Assembly (NCBI RefSeq): GCF_000093085.1
Contig: NC_014219.1
Coordinates: 1,914,384 to 1,978,383 of the forward strand
Length of the DNA stretch: 64,000 nt
Source: [Bacillus] selenitireducens MLS10
GTDB lineage: Bacteria > Bacillota > Bacilli > Bacillales > Salisediminibacteriaceae
Direction: 5' to 3'
How positions within the stretch are numbered: the stretch's first letter is position 1; each line of letters begins with the position of its first letter. The notes beneath the pieces are model-generated. The model was not told the origin of the DNA. It ran no database searches and worked only from the letters and a program-made list of their open reading frames with translations. Below are positions 27,848-35,718 of the stretch, piece by piece. Made by a program: the position numbers and the translations under genes.

Positions 27848-28432
27848 ATGAGTAAACAGAACAAGAAAAAATCAGAAGGTAAGCTTCAGGTCTTTTTCAT
27901 GGTTGTCCTGATCCCCGCTGTCTTTGCCATTATATTGGCGGCCGTAGTGTTGTACTACCTCGGATTTAACATTGGAGATCAGATGCGGAATATCGCCGGC
28001 GTGTTGCCCTTTATCGAAAGTGAAGAAGTGATGGAAGGCGAAGAGGAGTTAACAACCGAAGAGTACATCGCCCAGCTCGAACGGGAAAATCAGACACTGA
28101 CCAGAGACACTGAAGATCTGCAGCGACAAGTGGAATCACAGGAAGAAGAAATCCTTCAGCTCGAAGAAGAACTGTTGCTTCTGCAAAGTGACGGGACGCT
28201 GGAAGACGGCGAAATGGAAGGTGATACTGTCGAAGCTTCGGCAGACCTGAACGATATTGTCAGGACATTGCAGGAAATGACTGCTTCAAGAGCGGCGGAC
28301 ATTATGGAGGAATTGCCGCAGGATCAGGCGGTAACGTACTTACAGCTTATGAATAACCGTGCGAGAGCGGACATTCTCTCAAGGATGGAAGCTGAAACAG
28401 CGGCTGTATTGATCAGCCAGCTTTCAGAATAG
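27848..28432 (+). CDS. ylxF: MotE-like/YlxF family membrane protein with MgtE-N-like domain
   Basis: This 194-residue protein is encoded between fliJ and fliK, the position of ylxF in B. subtilis. It has a basic N-terminus, one transmembrane segment (~19-43, VFFMVVLIPAVFAIILAAVVLYY), a long acidic coiled coil (~70-125) and a C-terminal MgtE-N-like repeat (MTASRAADIMEELPQDQAVTYLQLMNN, RARADILSRMEAETAAVLISQLSE). Related MotE proteins act as motor or chaperone factors in other bacteria; the role in Bacilli is uncertain. ATG 27848 follows CAGGTGAAGCG. Confidence 0.88.
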   Translation: MSKQNKKKSEGKLQVFFMVVLIPAVFAIILAAVVLYYLGFNIGDQMRNIAGVLPFIESEEVMEGEEELTTEEYIAQLERENQTLTRDTEDLQRQVESQEEEILQLEEELLLLQSDGTLEDGEMEGDTVEASADLNDIVRTLQEMTASRAADIMEELPQDQAVTYLQLMNNRARADILSRMEAETAAVLISQLSE

Positions 28433-28463
28433 AATAAACAATCCTTTGAAAGGGGGTGAAAAC

Positions 28464-29762
28464 ATGATTAGCATGAACGCAATGGCAGCGATGATCAGCA
28501 GTAAACCCTCCGTGCAGCAAGAATCAGCTTCGTCAGCGACAAGAAGTGAATCTCCCAAAAATGATTTCCTTTCCACGCTGAAACAGGCCGTTCAGTCAGG
28601 CGATCAGGCAGCTGTGAAAGAAGTCTTGGCAAAAGTCAGTGAAACAAATGACATGGCGCTTCAGGATTTAGATTTAAAAGAAATGATGGCGGAACTGGTG
28701 AAAGTGTTTGAAGCGTTGCTTGCTGAACTGGATGAGGAAGATGTTTCAGGCTGGTTGGAAACATTCCTTTCAGATTGGGAAGAACTGCTTCCGGATGGTT
28801 GGCTTGAAGAAGTACAGGCATATGAAGACTTGACACTTGAACAGGTTATGAGCTTATTTGTTGAATTGTCTGATGAACTCACATTAACCAAAGATAATGA
28901 AGCGCCAAAAGCAGAGCCGGATCCATTAATGCTGCTGATGATGCTCGAACTGCTTCGTAATCAGGATGCTGAAGAAATCAGTGAAGAAGCTTTGGGGTAT
29001 CTCTCCCAGGCTGAGGGTCTGTTGGCTTCCATGACTCAGGTGATGTTGCCGGAAGTAAAGCCTGATCAGCAGATGAATCTCGATCAAATGAGACGGAACT
29101 GGATGAATTTTTTCGAGCGTACGGTACAGGCACCTGAACAAGTCAATCAACAGGGTCAGTCACGATTCCAGGAATTCGCTTTTTTGAAAGAGTTGTTTGC
29201 AAGAACGAACGGAAGCAGTCAATCGAATCAGCAAATGCCTTCAATGTTGCTTGATACGAACAATGCACAGCTTGCAAGATTCCAAATGATGATGGGGGCA
29301 TCCCTCACGCAGCAGGCTCAGCCGGAACGTGCGAGTCAGGAAGCCTTTATCAGGCAGTTTCAGAATCTCTTATCGAAAAGCTCTTTTCAACAGCTTTCGA
29401 ATGGGATACAACAAATGTCCATCAAGCTTCATCCGCAGTCACTTGGACGTTTGGATATTCAGGTCCAGATGGTTAACGGCGCACTTGTTGCACGCATGAT
29501 GACATCGACTTCAGCAACGCGGGATCTTCTTGACGGCCAGCTGCAGTCATTAAGAGCCGCATTCCAGTCCCAGAATATTCAGGTGGACAGAATTGAAGTC
29601 ACTCAACAGCAAAGTCAGTCTCTTTTCAGGGATCCAAAAGACGACGAGACGAACCAGCAGGCATTCACTGATGACAATCAAGACAAAGATGACCAGGATG
29701 AACAGGAAGAAGTCCTTGACTTCTCAGATTTACTCGAAGTCAGTATTGACGAAGAAGTGTAA
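28464..29762 (+). CDS. fliK: Flagellar hook-length control protein FliK
   Basis: FliK measures hook length and triggers the FlhB substrate switch. The 432-residue protein has a variable acidic and Gln-rich N-terminal half and the conserved C-terminal Flg_hook domain (~310-400): MSIKLHPQSLGRLDIQVQM, then VARMMTSTSATRDLLDGQLQSLRAAFQSQNIQVDRIEV, ending in an Asp/Glu-rich tail. ATG 28464 follows AAAGGGGGTGAAAAC; the frame open from TTG 28446 starts inside that site. flgD follows after 18 bases. Confidence 0.93.
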   Translation: MISMNAMAAMISSKPSVQQESASSATRSESPKNDFLSTLKQAVQSGDQAAVKEVLAKVSETNDMALQDLDLKEMMAELVKVFEALLAELDEEDVSGWLETFLSDWEELLPDGWLEEVQAYEDLTLEQVMSLFVELSDELTLTKDNEAPKAEPDPLMLLMMLELLRNQDAEEISEEALGYLSQAEGLLASMTQVMLPEVKPDQQMNLDQMRRNWMNFFERTVQAPEQVNQQGQSRFQEFAFLKELFARTNGSSQSNQQMPSMLLDTNNAQLARFQMMMGASLTQQAQPERASQEAFIRQFQNLLSKSSFQQLSNGIQQMSIKLHPQSLGRLDIQVQMVNGALVARMMTSTSATRDLLDGQLQSLRAAFQSQNIQVDRIEVTQQQSQSLFRDPKDDETNQQAFTDDNQDKDDQDEQEEVLDFSDLLEVSIDEEV

Positions 29763-29780
29763 TGAAAAGGAGGGAGACAC

Positions 29781-30266
29781 ATGCCAATTAATCCGATGGG
29801 CGGCAATAGCAGCCTTTATTATGAGGATTACGTCAGAGAGCAACGCGCAAAAGGAACCGGCGATTCTGAAATGGGGAAAGATGCTTTTTTGAAGCTTCTC
29901 ATCACCCAGCTGCAAAATCAGGACCCGCTTGATCCGATGGAAGACAAAGAGTTCATCTCTCAGATGGCGAATTTCTCTTCACTCGAGCAGATGACGAACA
30001 TGAACGAGAATATGAATAAGTTTCTTGAGAGTCAGCAGCAGAGCCAGTTTTTCTCTCACAGCGACATGATCGGAAAACAGATCGAGTGGCAGGAAGAAGT
30101 GAAGAATGAGAATGGCGACAAACGCATGGAAACAATGAGTGCCATCGTCCAGGCCGTCAAGTTTAAAGATGGCATTGCGACGATTCTCACAGAAAGTGGT
30201 AAGGAACTGAGTGTGGATGACATTCAGAAGATTGCTTTGCCGAATGAAGGTGAGGGTGAGGAATAA
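29781..30266 (+). CDS. flgD: Flagellar hook assembly scaffold FlgD
   Basis: FlgD caps the growing hook. The 161-residue protein has the conserved region GKDAFLKLLITQLQNQDPLDPMEDKEFISQMANFSSLEQM (residues ~34-73) and a C-terminal segment (MIGKQIEWQ and VQAVKFKDGIATILTESGKEL) of beta-rich character, slightly longer than B. subtilis FlgD. AAAAGGAGGGAGACAC precedes the ATG. It overlaps the next start by one base (TAATGG). Confidence 0.95.
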   Translation: MPINPMGGNSSLYYEDYVREQRAKGTGDSEMGKDAFLKLLITQLQNQDPLDPMEDKEFISQMANFSSLEQMTNMNENMNKFLESQQQSQFFSHSDMIGKQIEWQEEVKNENGDKRMETMSAIVQAVKFKDGIATILTESGKELSVDDIQKIALPNEGEGEE

Positions 30267-30673
30267 TGGTTAAATCCAATTTCTTTCCGAACCAGATTCA
30301 ACCGCAAGCACCGATTTCACCGCAGTCAAAACCGAAACGAACCGGTCAGACCAAACCGAATGGCCCTGGATTCGATCAGGTGTTACAGGATAGACTGAAG
30401 CCTGATACGCAGCTTAAAGTCAGCAAACATGCTGAGAAAAGGCTGCAGGACAGAGGCATTCAGCTTTCTCCAGAGACTTGGAACGCAATCGAAGATCGGA
30501 TTGGAGAAGCGAAGCAAAAAGGTATCCGTGATTCACTGGTACTCACAAAAGAAGCCGCTCTGGTCGTTAATGCAGGCAGTGAAACCGTCATTACGGCAAT
30601 GAACCGTGAAGAAGCGGCAAGCCAGCTGTTTACAAACATCAATGGTGCAATCATTCTTGGCGATGAAGAATAA
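30266..30673 (+). CDS. TIGR02530-type flagellar operon protein
   Basis: This 135-residue protein belongs to the small family found between flgD and flgE in Bacilli and Clostridia. The N-terminal ~50 residues are Pro/Gln/Lys-rich and probably unstructured. The C-terminal part holds the family core, LKVSKHAEKRLQDRGIQLSP (~50-69) and GIRDSLVLTKEAALVVNAGSETVITAMNREEA. Its precise role is not known; proximity suggests hook assembly. Its ATG overlaps the flgD stop, implying coupling. Confidence 0.88.
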   Translation: MVKSNFFPNQIQPQAPISPQSKPKRTGQTKPNGPGFDQVLQDRLKPDTQLKVSKHAEKRLQDRGIQLSPETWNAIEDRIGEAKQKGIRDSLVLTKEAALVVNAGSETVITAMNREEAASQLFTNINGAIILGDEE

Positions 30674-30691
30674 CACGTAATAAGGGGAACA

Positions 30692-30820
30692 ATGGCCGGA
30701 CCGAAAGGAAGCCAACCTGCTGTGGACCGATTGAAGCAGCAGCCCCTCGATCTCACAATACGAAAGGGGAACAACAACCATGATTCGATCCTTATATTCA
30801 GGTATCGGCGGTATGAATAA
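30692..30820 (+). CDS. Possible 42-codon small ORF overlapping the flgE start
   Basis: ATG 30692 is preceded by TAATAAGGGGAACA, a good ribosome binding site. It opens a 42-residue frame starting MAGPKGSQPAVDRLKQQPLD that overlaps flgE by 41 bases in another frame. The 106-base gap here is longer than usual between these genes. I do not recognise the peptide. It may be a translated leader influencing flgE, or chance. Confidence 0.25.
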   Translation: MAGPKGSQPAVDRLKQQPLDLTIRKGNNNHDSILIFRYRRYE

Positions 30821-32054
30821 CTTTCAGACTAAGCTCGATGTCATCGGTAACAATATTTCAAACGTCAACACCTTCGGCTTTAAGAAAGGCCGGGTCACGT
30901 TTAACGACCTCGTCAGCCAGCAGCTTGCAGGAGCCTCCTCACCGCAGGAAGGCGAACGCGGGGGAACGAACCCTAGACAGGTCGGTCTTGGTGGCAGCAC
31001 GGCAAGTATCGACACGATAAACACACAAGGCTCATTGCAGTCCACAGGACGCGACCTTGACATGGCGATTTCAGGTGACGGTTTTTTCCAGGTTGCTGAC
31101 GGAGGACAGAATTTCTATACACGCGCCGGGAACTTTTACCTTGACGAAAACGGCATGCTCGTAAATGCGGATGGTCTGAGACTCCAAGGCTATGGAGTCG
31201 GTGACGACGGTGCGATTGATGAAGCTGCAGGAGTTGGTGATCTGTTTATTCCTGCAGGGGAGCAGGTTGATCCTGAAGCGACAAGCCAAGTCGATTTAAG
31301 AGGAAATCTGAATGCCGATTCTGAGATAGGAGAAGAGCGTACAGTAAGATTCTTTATTACAGACCCTCTTGGTGGGGAGCAGGAAATCAGATTACTTATG
31401 ACGAAAACAGCTGAAAATGAATGGGATTATTCATTAGAATATTGGGATAACGATATAGAGGATTGGGATATACTACCTGATATAGGGCAAGGTTTTTTTG
31501 ATTTTTCTGGTACTGAAGATGGTGTTTCTAGAGGTAGAATGAATCTTGATAATCTTGAATTAATTGTTGAAGATTTAGGGTTCATTGGTGGACCTTGGGA
31601 AGGTCATGAAGGATCATTAAATCTAAATTTATCCAATGTTACTCAGTTTAGCTCACGATCTACTGTAGAAGTTGAATCAAGAAACGGTTCTTCAGACGGA
31701 ACCCTTGAAAGCTACACTGTATCGGAAACTGGTGAAATCAATGGTATATTCTCGAACGGCGAAGTTCGTTTACTTGGACAGGTAGCTTTAGTGAATTTCA
31801 ATAATCCATCTGGACTCTCAAAAGCTGGATCCAATCTCTTTGAAGTTTCCAATAACTCAGGTGAACCTCAGGTAGGACTCGCGGGCATTGGTGGACGTGG
31901 TTCACTTGTCGGGGCAACACTAGAGATGTCCAATGTGGATCTTTCTGAAGAATTCGCAGAGATGATCGTGTCTCAGCGTGGTTTCCAGGCCAATACACGA
32001 ATGATTACGACTTCTGACGAAATTCTCCAGGAGTTAATTAACCTGAAGCGTTAA
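30780..32054 (+). CDS. flgE: Flagellar hook protein FlgE
   Basis: FlgE forms the hook that joins rod and filament. The 424-residue protein has the N-terminal rod/hook motif MIRSLYSGIGGMNNFQTKLD and GNNISNVNTFGFKKGRVTF, the FlgE/F/G repeats DLDMAISGDGFFQV and YTRAGNFYLDENG, and the C-terminal motif LEMSNVDLSEEFAEMIVSQRGFQANTRMITTSDEILQELI. B. subtilis FlgE is ~264 residues, so ~160 residues of extra central domain are present (roughly residues 170-335). Bases ~31380-31790 encoding it are much more AT-rich than the flanks, suggesting separate origin or diversifying selection. The frame is intact throughout. Confidence 0.95.
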   Translation: MIRSLYSGIGGMNNFQTKLDVIGNNISNVNTFGFKKGRVTFNDLVSQQLAGASSPQEGERGGTNPRQVGLGGSTASIDTINTQGSLQSTGRDLDMAISGDGFFQVADGGQNFYTRAGNFYLDENGMLVNADGLRLQGYGVGDDGAIDEAAGVGDLFIPAGEQVDPEATSQVDLRGNLNADSEIGEERTVRFFITDPLGGEQEIRLLMTKTAENEWDYSLEYWDNDIEDWDILPDIGQGFFDFSGTEDGVSRGRMNLDNLELIVEDLGFIGGPWEGHEGSLNLNLSNVTQFSSRSTVEVESRNGSSDGTLESYTVSETGEINGIFSNGEVRLLGQVALVNFNNPSGLSKAGSNLFEVSNNSGEPQVGLAGIGGRGSLVGATLEMSNVDLSEEFAEMIVSQRGFQANTRMITTSDEILQELINLKR

Positions 32055-32063
32055 CCCATTACA

Positions 32064-32104
32064 ATGGTCGTGGCTAAGCGCATGCAGCGCTTAGCCATAG
32101 CCAT
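32064..32104 (+). other. 41-base hairpin between flgE and swrD
   Basis: An 18-base arm (32064-32081) pairs with 32087-32104 around loop ATGCA; the inner ten pairs GGCTAAGCGC/GCGCTTAGCC are perfect and the outer part has two wobbles and one mismatch. No T tract follows, so it is more likely an mRNA-stability or processing element than a terminator. Confidence 0.55.
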
Positions 32105-32248
32105 TTGATACATAATCAAATGAGAGCCTGCCGTTTCTTTGATGACGAGAGCGACAAGCTGGCAGATAATAAACAGGTTACAGTCATCGAATCAGACTAC
32201 TACAGGAGGAAAGAGCAGCGCTTCTAAAAGTGGGCTCAAAAAAATACA

Positions 32249-32482
32249 ATGATCATACTGACACGATTAAATGACCAAAAATTCACACTGAATGCCCTCT
32301 ATATCGAGCAAATTCAATCCTTTCCGGATACGACGATTACTCTATCAAACGGGAAAAAGATCGTCGTCAAAGAAGATGAACAAAGCGTCACGGAAATGAT
32401 TGAACATTTTTATAAGCGAATTGGTCTTACTCCTCTGATTCGCAGACCGGATACAAATGCAGATGGTGAGAAGGAGGGATAG
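32249..32482 (+). CDS. swrD: SwrD/FlbD-family flagellar protein
   Basis: This small 77-residue protein is of the FlbD family. In B. subtilis SwrD (YlzI) raises flagellar motor power for swarming. The sequence has the family core [42 protein letters not shown] across residues 1-42. No clear Shine-Dalgarno precedes ATG 32249 (only AAAAGTGGG about 12 bases upstream); the AGGAGG at ~32205 is too distant. It lies after a 194-base gap downstream of flgE and before fliL, six bases apart. Confidence 0.88.
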   Translation: MIILTRLNDQKFTLNALYIEQIQSFPDTTITLSNGKKIVVKEDEQSVTEMIEHFYKRIGLTPLIRRPDTNADGEKEG

Positions 32483-32488
32483 GCGCTC

Positions 32489-32920
32489 ATGTTCAAAAAC
32501 AGACTTGTTAATATAATGCTGATTATCCTTGTGGGGATGACTTTAATAGGCGTCTTGGCTCTGGTTCTCTACACACAATTTTTCCAGGCTGCAGATCCTG
32601 ATGCAGAGCCGACGATTGATGAAGTCATTGAACTTTCCATAGAAACTGAAGAAATCACCACTAATCTTCTATCCAATCATGTGATCCGGGCACAGTTTGT
32701 CATACAGACCGATAATCGTCATGCCCGAAATGAGCTAGAAAAACGAAACTTTCAGGTGGAAAATATCATTATCCGGGAATTGTCGGATATGAGAGAAGCC
32801 GATTTTCAAGGCTCGGAAGGCATTCGGAATTTAGAAGAACAAATCCGATATGAAATCAATCAGATTATGCAAGACGGGCATGTTGTACAGGTATATATGA
32901 GTATGCGGGTCGTGCAATAG
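32489..32920 (+). CDS. fliL: Flagellar basal body-associated protein FliL
   Basis: FliL is a single-pass membrane protein that surrounds and supports the stator. The 143-residue protein has one N-terminal transmembrane helix (~8-30, NIMLIILVGMTLIGVLALVLYT) and a C-terminal stomatin-like domain with SNHVIRAQFVIQTDNRHARNELEKR and a terminal VVQVYMSMRVVQ segment. Recognised by topology, length and position before fliM. A 154-base spacer separates it from fliM, longer than usual. Confidence 0.92.
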   Translation: MFKNRLVNIMLIILVGMTLIGVLALVLYTQFFQAADPDAEPTIDEVIELSIETEEITTNLLSNHVIRAQFVIQTDNRHARNELEKRNFQVENIIIRELSDMREADFQGSEGIRNLEEQIRYEINQIMQDGHVVQVYMSMRVVQ

Positions 32921-33074
32921 TCCGTTTCCTGTTCTCATTCTGATGACATGTATTGAGACTGATGGTCTGAATAGTAAATGAAAGAATACTGAATCATAGA
33001 ACTCAATTGCTGTTATGGATTCATTCAGAAAGACAATGATTCATGTTCGGCTCAGGAAGTGAGGTGAGGTTTTC

Positions 33075-34076
33075 ATGGCAGATGTTCTGTCCCAGGGCGA
33101 AATAGATGCCCTGTTGTCCGCATTGTCAACTGGCGAGATGGATGCGGACGAACTAAAGAAAGAAGAAACGCAGAAAAAAATAAAAACCTATGATTTTAAA
33201 CGGGCTCTCCGTTTTTCAAAAGACCAGATTCGAAGTTTAACAAGGATCCATGAGAACTTTGCGAGACTCTTGACGACGCAATTGTCAGCCCAGTTGCGCA
33301 CTTTTGTTCAAATCAGTGTAGCATCTGTGGATCAGTTGCCGTATGATGAGTTTATCCGGTCTGTCCCAAAACAGACGATCTTGAATGTGTTTGAACCTTA
33401 TCCATTAGACGGACGGTTCGTCCTTGAAGTAAACCCGAACATTGCATACGCCATGCTTGACCGGATGCTTGGAGGCCAGGGAGAGGCGTATAATAAAGTT
33501 GATAACTTAACAGAGATTGAAGCGAAAATCATGACACAGCTCTTTCAACGAACATTGGAAACGTTCAGGGAAGCGTGGCTCTCCGTAGAAGAAATTGATC
33601 CCATGATGGATGATCTGGAAGTAAATCCGCAGTTTTTGCAGCTCGTATCACCAAATGAGACGGTTGTAGTCATTTCATTTTCGACAACCATTGGAGAATC
33701 CTCCGGGATGATCAATATTTGTCTCCCGCACGTCGTCATTGAGCCCCTTCTACCAAAGCTGTCTGTGCATTTATGGATGCAGACAAAGAAGAAAGAACGC
33801 AAACCTGGTGAAATCGAAGCACTGGAACTCAATATCAAACGTGCGCCTCTTGATGTGGCGGTTCAACTTGGTCAGAGTGAGATTACAATCGAAGAATTCG
33901 TCCATCTCGCTGTGGGGGACACAATCGAACTAAATCAATCCATTGATGAACTGCTCAGAATGACGGTAGGAGGATCACCCAAGTACAAAGTCCAGCCCGG
34001 TAAAGTGAAAGAGCATCTTGCCGTGCAAATTGTGGAAGACATAGAAGAGGAGGAACTGCTTTATGATGAACGATAA
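33075..34076 (+). CDS. fliM: Flagellar motor switch protein FliM
   Basis: FliM is the C-ring protein that binds phosphorylated CheY. The 333-residue product has the N-terminal CheY-binding peptide LSQGEIDALLSAL (~5-17), the middle CheC/FliM domain (RALRFSKDQIRSLTRIHENFARLLTTQLS, MLDRMLGGQGEAYNK) and the C-terminal SpoA/FliN-like domain (APLDVAVQLGQSEITIEEFVHLAVGD). AAGTGAGGTGAGGTTTTC precedes the ATG. It overlaps fliY by 14 bases. Confidence 0.96.
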   Translation: MADVLSQGEIDALLSALSTGEMDADELKKEETQKKIKTYDFKRALRFSKDQIRSLTRIHENFARLLTTQLSAQLRTFVQISVASVDQLPYDEFIRSVPKQTILNVFEPYPLDGRFVLEVNPNIAYAMLDRMLGGQGEAYNKVDNLTEIEAKIMTQLFQRTLETFREAWLSVEEIDPMMDDLEVNPQFLQLVSPNETVVVISFSTTIGESSGMINICLPHVVIEPLLPKLSVHLWMQTKKKERKPGEIEALELNIKRAPLDVAVQLGQSEITIEEFVHLAVGDTIELNQSIDELLRMTVGGSPKYKVQPGKVKEHLAVQIVEDIEEEELLYDER

Positions 34077-35301
34077 TGACGATATGCTGTCGCAGGATGA
34101 AATCAATGCATTGCTGAGCGGTATGGACGATGATGACGATGACAGCAGCACGGAAACTGAAACGGATGACGGATCCGGTGATTCTGCCAAAGTGGATCCG
34201 GGTAATTATTTATCCGATATCGAAATTGATGCGCTCGGTGAAATCGGGAATATTTCATTTGGCAGCTCTGCAACGGCGTTATCCACTTTATTGAACCAAA
34301 AAGTGGATATCACAACACCGAAAGTATCCGTCGTTCGAAAAAGCGATCTTGAAAAAGAATTTCCAAAACCGCATGTTGCGATTTCCGTGACGTATACCGC
34401 TGGATTTGAAGGGCTGAATCTTTTGGTTATTAAAACAAAGGATGCCTCAATCATTGCGGATTTGATGATGGGGAATGACGGAACAAATGCTCCTGAAGAA
34501 ATGGGTGACATGGAACTTAGTGCTGTTCAGGAAGCAATGAATCAGATGATGGGTTCCGCATCCACCTCGATGTCAACGATCTTTAATAAGAAGGTTGATA
34601 TTTCACCACCGGGTATTGATATGATGGATTTGGCAGAAAATCCGGATGCCATAGAAATCCCTGGAGAAGATGTCCTTGTTCAGATCTCATTTAATCTGAA
34701 AATCGGTGATTTGATTGATTCAAGGATCATGCAGCTTCTGACGGTCTCGTTTGCGAAAGATATGGTTGACCAGCTTATGAATCCTGGCGGGGATGACGAT
34801 GTTATGGATGCTGTCCAGGAGGACCCGCTTGCTCCGGCACCGCCTCAGCCAGAGCAGCAGGCACCTGAGCGGCAGCAGCAACAGGCTCAACGGGAGCAAC
34901 AGGCACCACCACAGCAACAGCAGGCCGCTCCGCAGCAACCTCAGCAGATCAGTCAGAGACAGCAACCGCCGGGACGTGAAGCGAATGTGCAGCCTGCGGC
35001 ATTTTCATCCTTCGAAACGCCTTCTCTAAATGAAAATGAACAGAGGAACTTGGATCTGTTAATGGACATCCCGCTTGAAGTAACCGTTGAGCTGGGCCGA
35101 ACGAAACGTTCCATCAAAGAAATTCTGGAGCTTGGACAGGGATCGATTGTGGAATTGGATAAACTTGCCGGTGAACCGGTTGATATTCTGGTGAATCAGC
35201 GTTTGATTGCAAAAGGTGAAGTAGTGGTTATTGATGAAAACTTCGGTGTCCGGGTTACGGATATTGTCAGTCAGGCTGAACGCCTGAAACAACTAAAGTA
35301 A
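34063..35301 (+). CDS. fliY: Flagellar motor switch phosphatase FliY
   Basis: FliY combines a CheY-P phosphatase with a FliN-like C-ring domain. The 412 residues show an N-terminal CheY-binding motif LSQDEINALLSGM, two CheC-type phosphatase motifs (IDALGEIGNISFGSSATAL at ~48-66 and LSAVQEAMNQMMGSASTSMST at ~148), a linker of about 60 residues that is dominated by Gln, Pro and Arg (~258-320), and a C-terminal SpoA domain (LDIPLEVTVELGRTKRSIKEILELGQGSIVELDKLAGEPVDI region). It is ~34 residues longer than B. subtilis FliY because of the linker. GAGGAGGAACTGCTTT sets ATG 34063. Confidence 0.96.
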   Translation: MMNDNDDMLSQDEINALLSGMDDDDDDSSTETETDDGSGDSAKVDPGNYLSDIEIDALGEIGNISFGSSATALSTLLNQKVDITTPKVSVVRKSDLEKEFPKPHVAISVTYTAGFEGLNLLVIKTKDASIIADLMMGNDGTNAPEEMGDMELSAVQEAMNQMMGSASTSMSTIFNKKVDISPPGIDMMDLAENPDAIEIPGEDVLVQISFNLKIGDLIDSRIMQLLTVSFAKDMVDQLMNPGGDDDVMDAVQEDPLAPAPPQPEQQAPERQQQQAQREQQAPPQQQQAAPQQPQQISQRQQPPGREANVQPAAFSSFETPSLNENEQRNLDLLMDIPLEVTVELGRTKRSIKEILELGQGSIVELDKLAGEPVDILVNQRLIAKGEVVVIDENFGVRVTDIVSQAERLKQLK

Positions 35302-35335
35302 TGACAGTTAATTTCAATTGAGGAGGCCAGGAGCA

Positions 35336-35698
35336 ATGGCGACGACAGTACTGATTGTGGATGATGCAGCATTTATGAGAATGATGATTAAAGATATTTT
35401 AAGTAAGAACGGTTTTGATGTGGTGGGTGAAGCAGGTGATGGTCAACAGGCTGTAGATATGTATAAAGAGCAGTCACCGGATCTTGTCACGATGGATATT
35501 ACGATGCCTGAGATGGATGGCATTACAGCCTTAAAAGAAATCAAAACCCATGACCCGAATGCCAAAGTGATTATGTGTTCAGCAATGGGCCAACAGGCGA
35601 TGGTTATCGATGCGATTCAGGCTGGTGCAAAAGATTTTATTGTCAAGCCGTTTCAGGCAGACAGAGTATTAGAGGCGATCAGTAAAACACTTGGATGA
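35336..35698 (+). CDS. cheY: Chemotaxis response regulator CheY
   Basis: CheY transmits the chemotaxis signal from CheA to FliM/FliY. The 120-residue single receiver domain has VLIVDDAAFMRMM (acidic pair D9-D10), phospho-acceptor D54 in DLVTMDITMPEMDG, the Ser in MCSAMGQ and the conserved Lys in DFIVKPF. ATG 35336 follows GGAGGCCAGGAGCA; the in-frame ATG at 35318 overlaps that site. It overlaps the fliO frame region closely. Confidence 0.97.
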   Translation: MATTVLIVDDAAFMRMMIKDILSKNGFDVVGEAGDGQQAVDMYKEQSPDLVTMDITMPEMDGITALKEIKTHDPNAKVIMCSAMGQQAMVIDAIQAGAKDFIVKPFQADRVLEAISKTLG

Positions 35699-35718
35699 TC
35701 GGCCCAGAGGTGAAGCAA

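Noticed and set aside
32120-32227. 35-codon ORF (MRACRFFDDESDK...) in the flgE-swrD gap
   Set aside because: No ribosome binding site before its ATG, low-complexity charged product, and it overlaps probable regulatory RNA.
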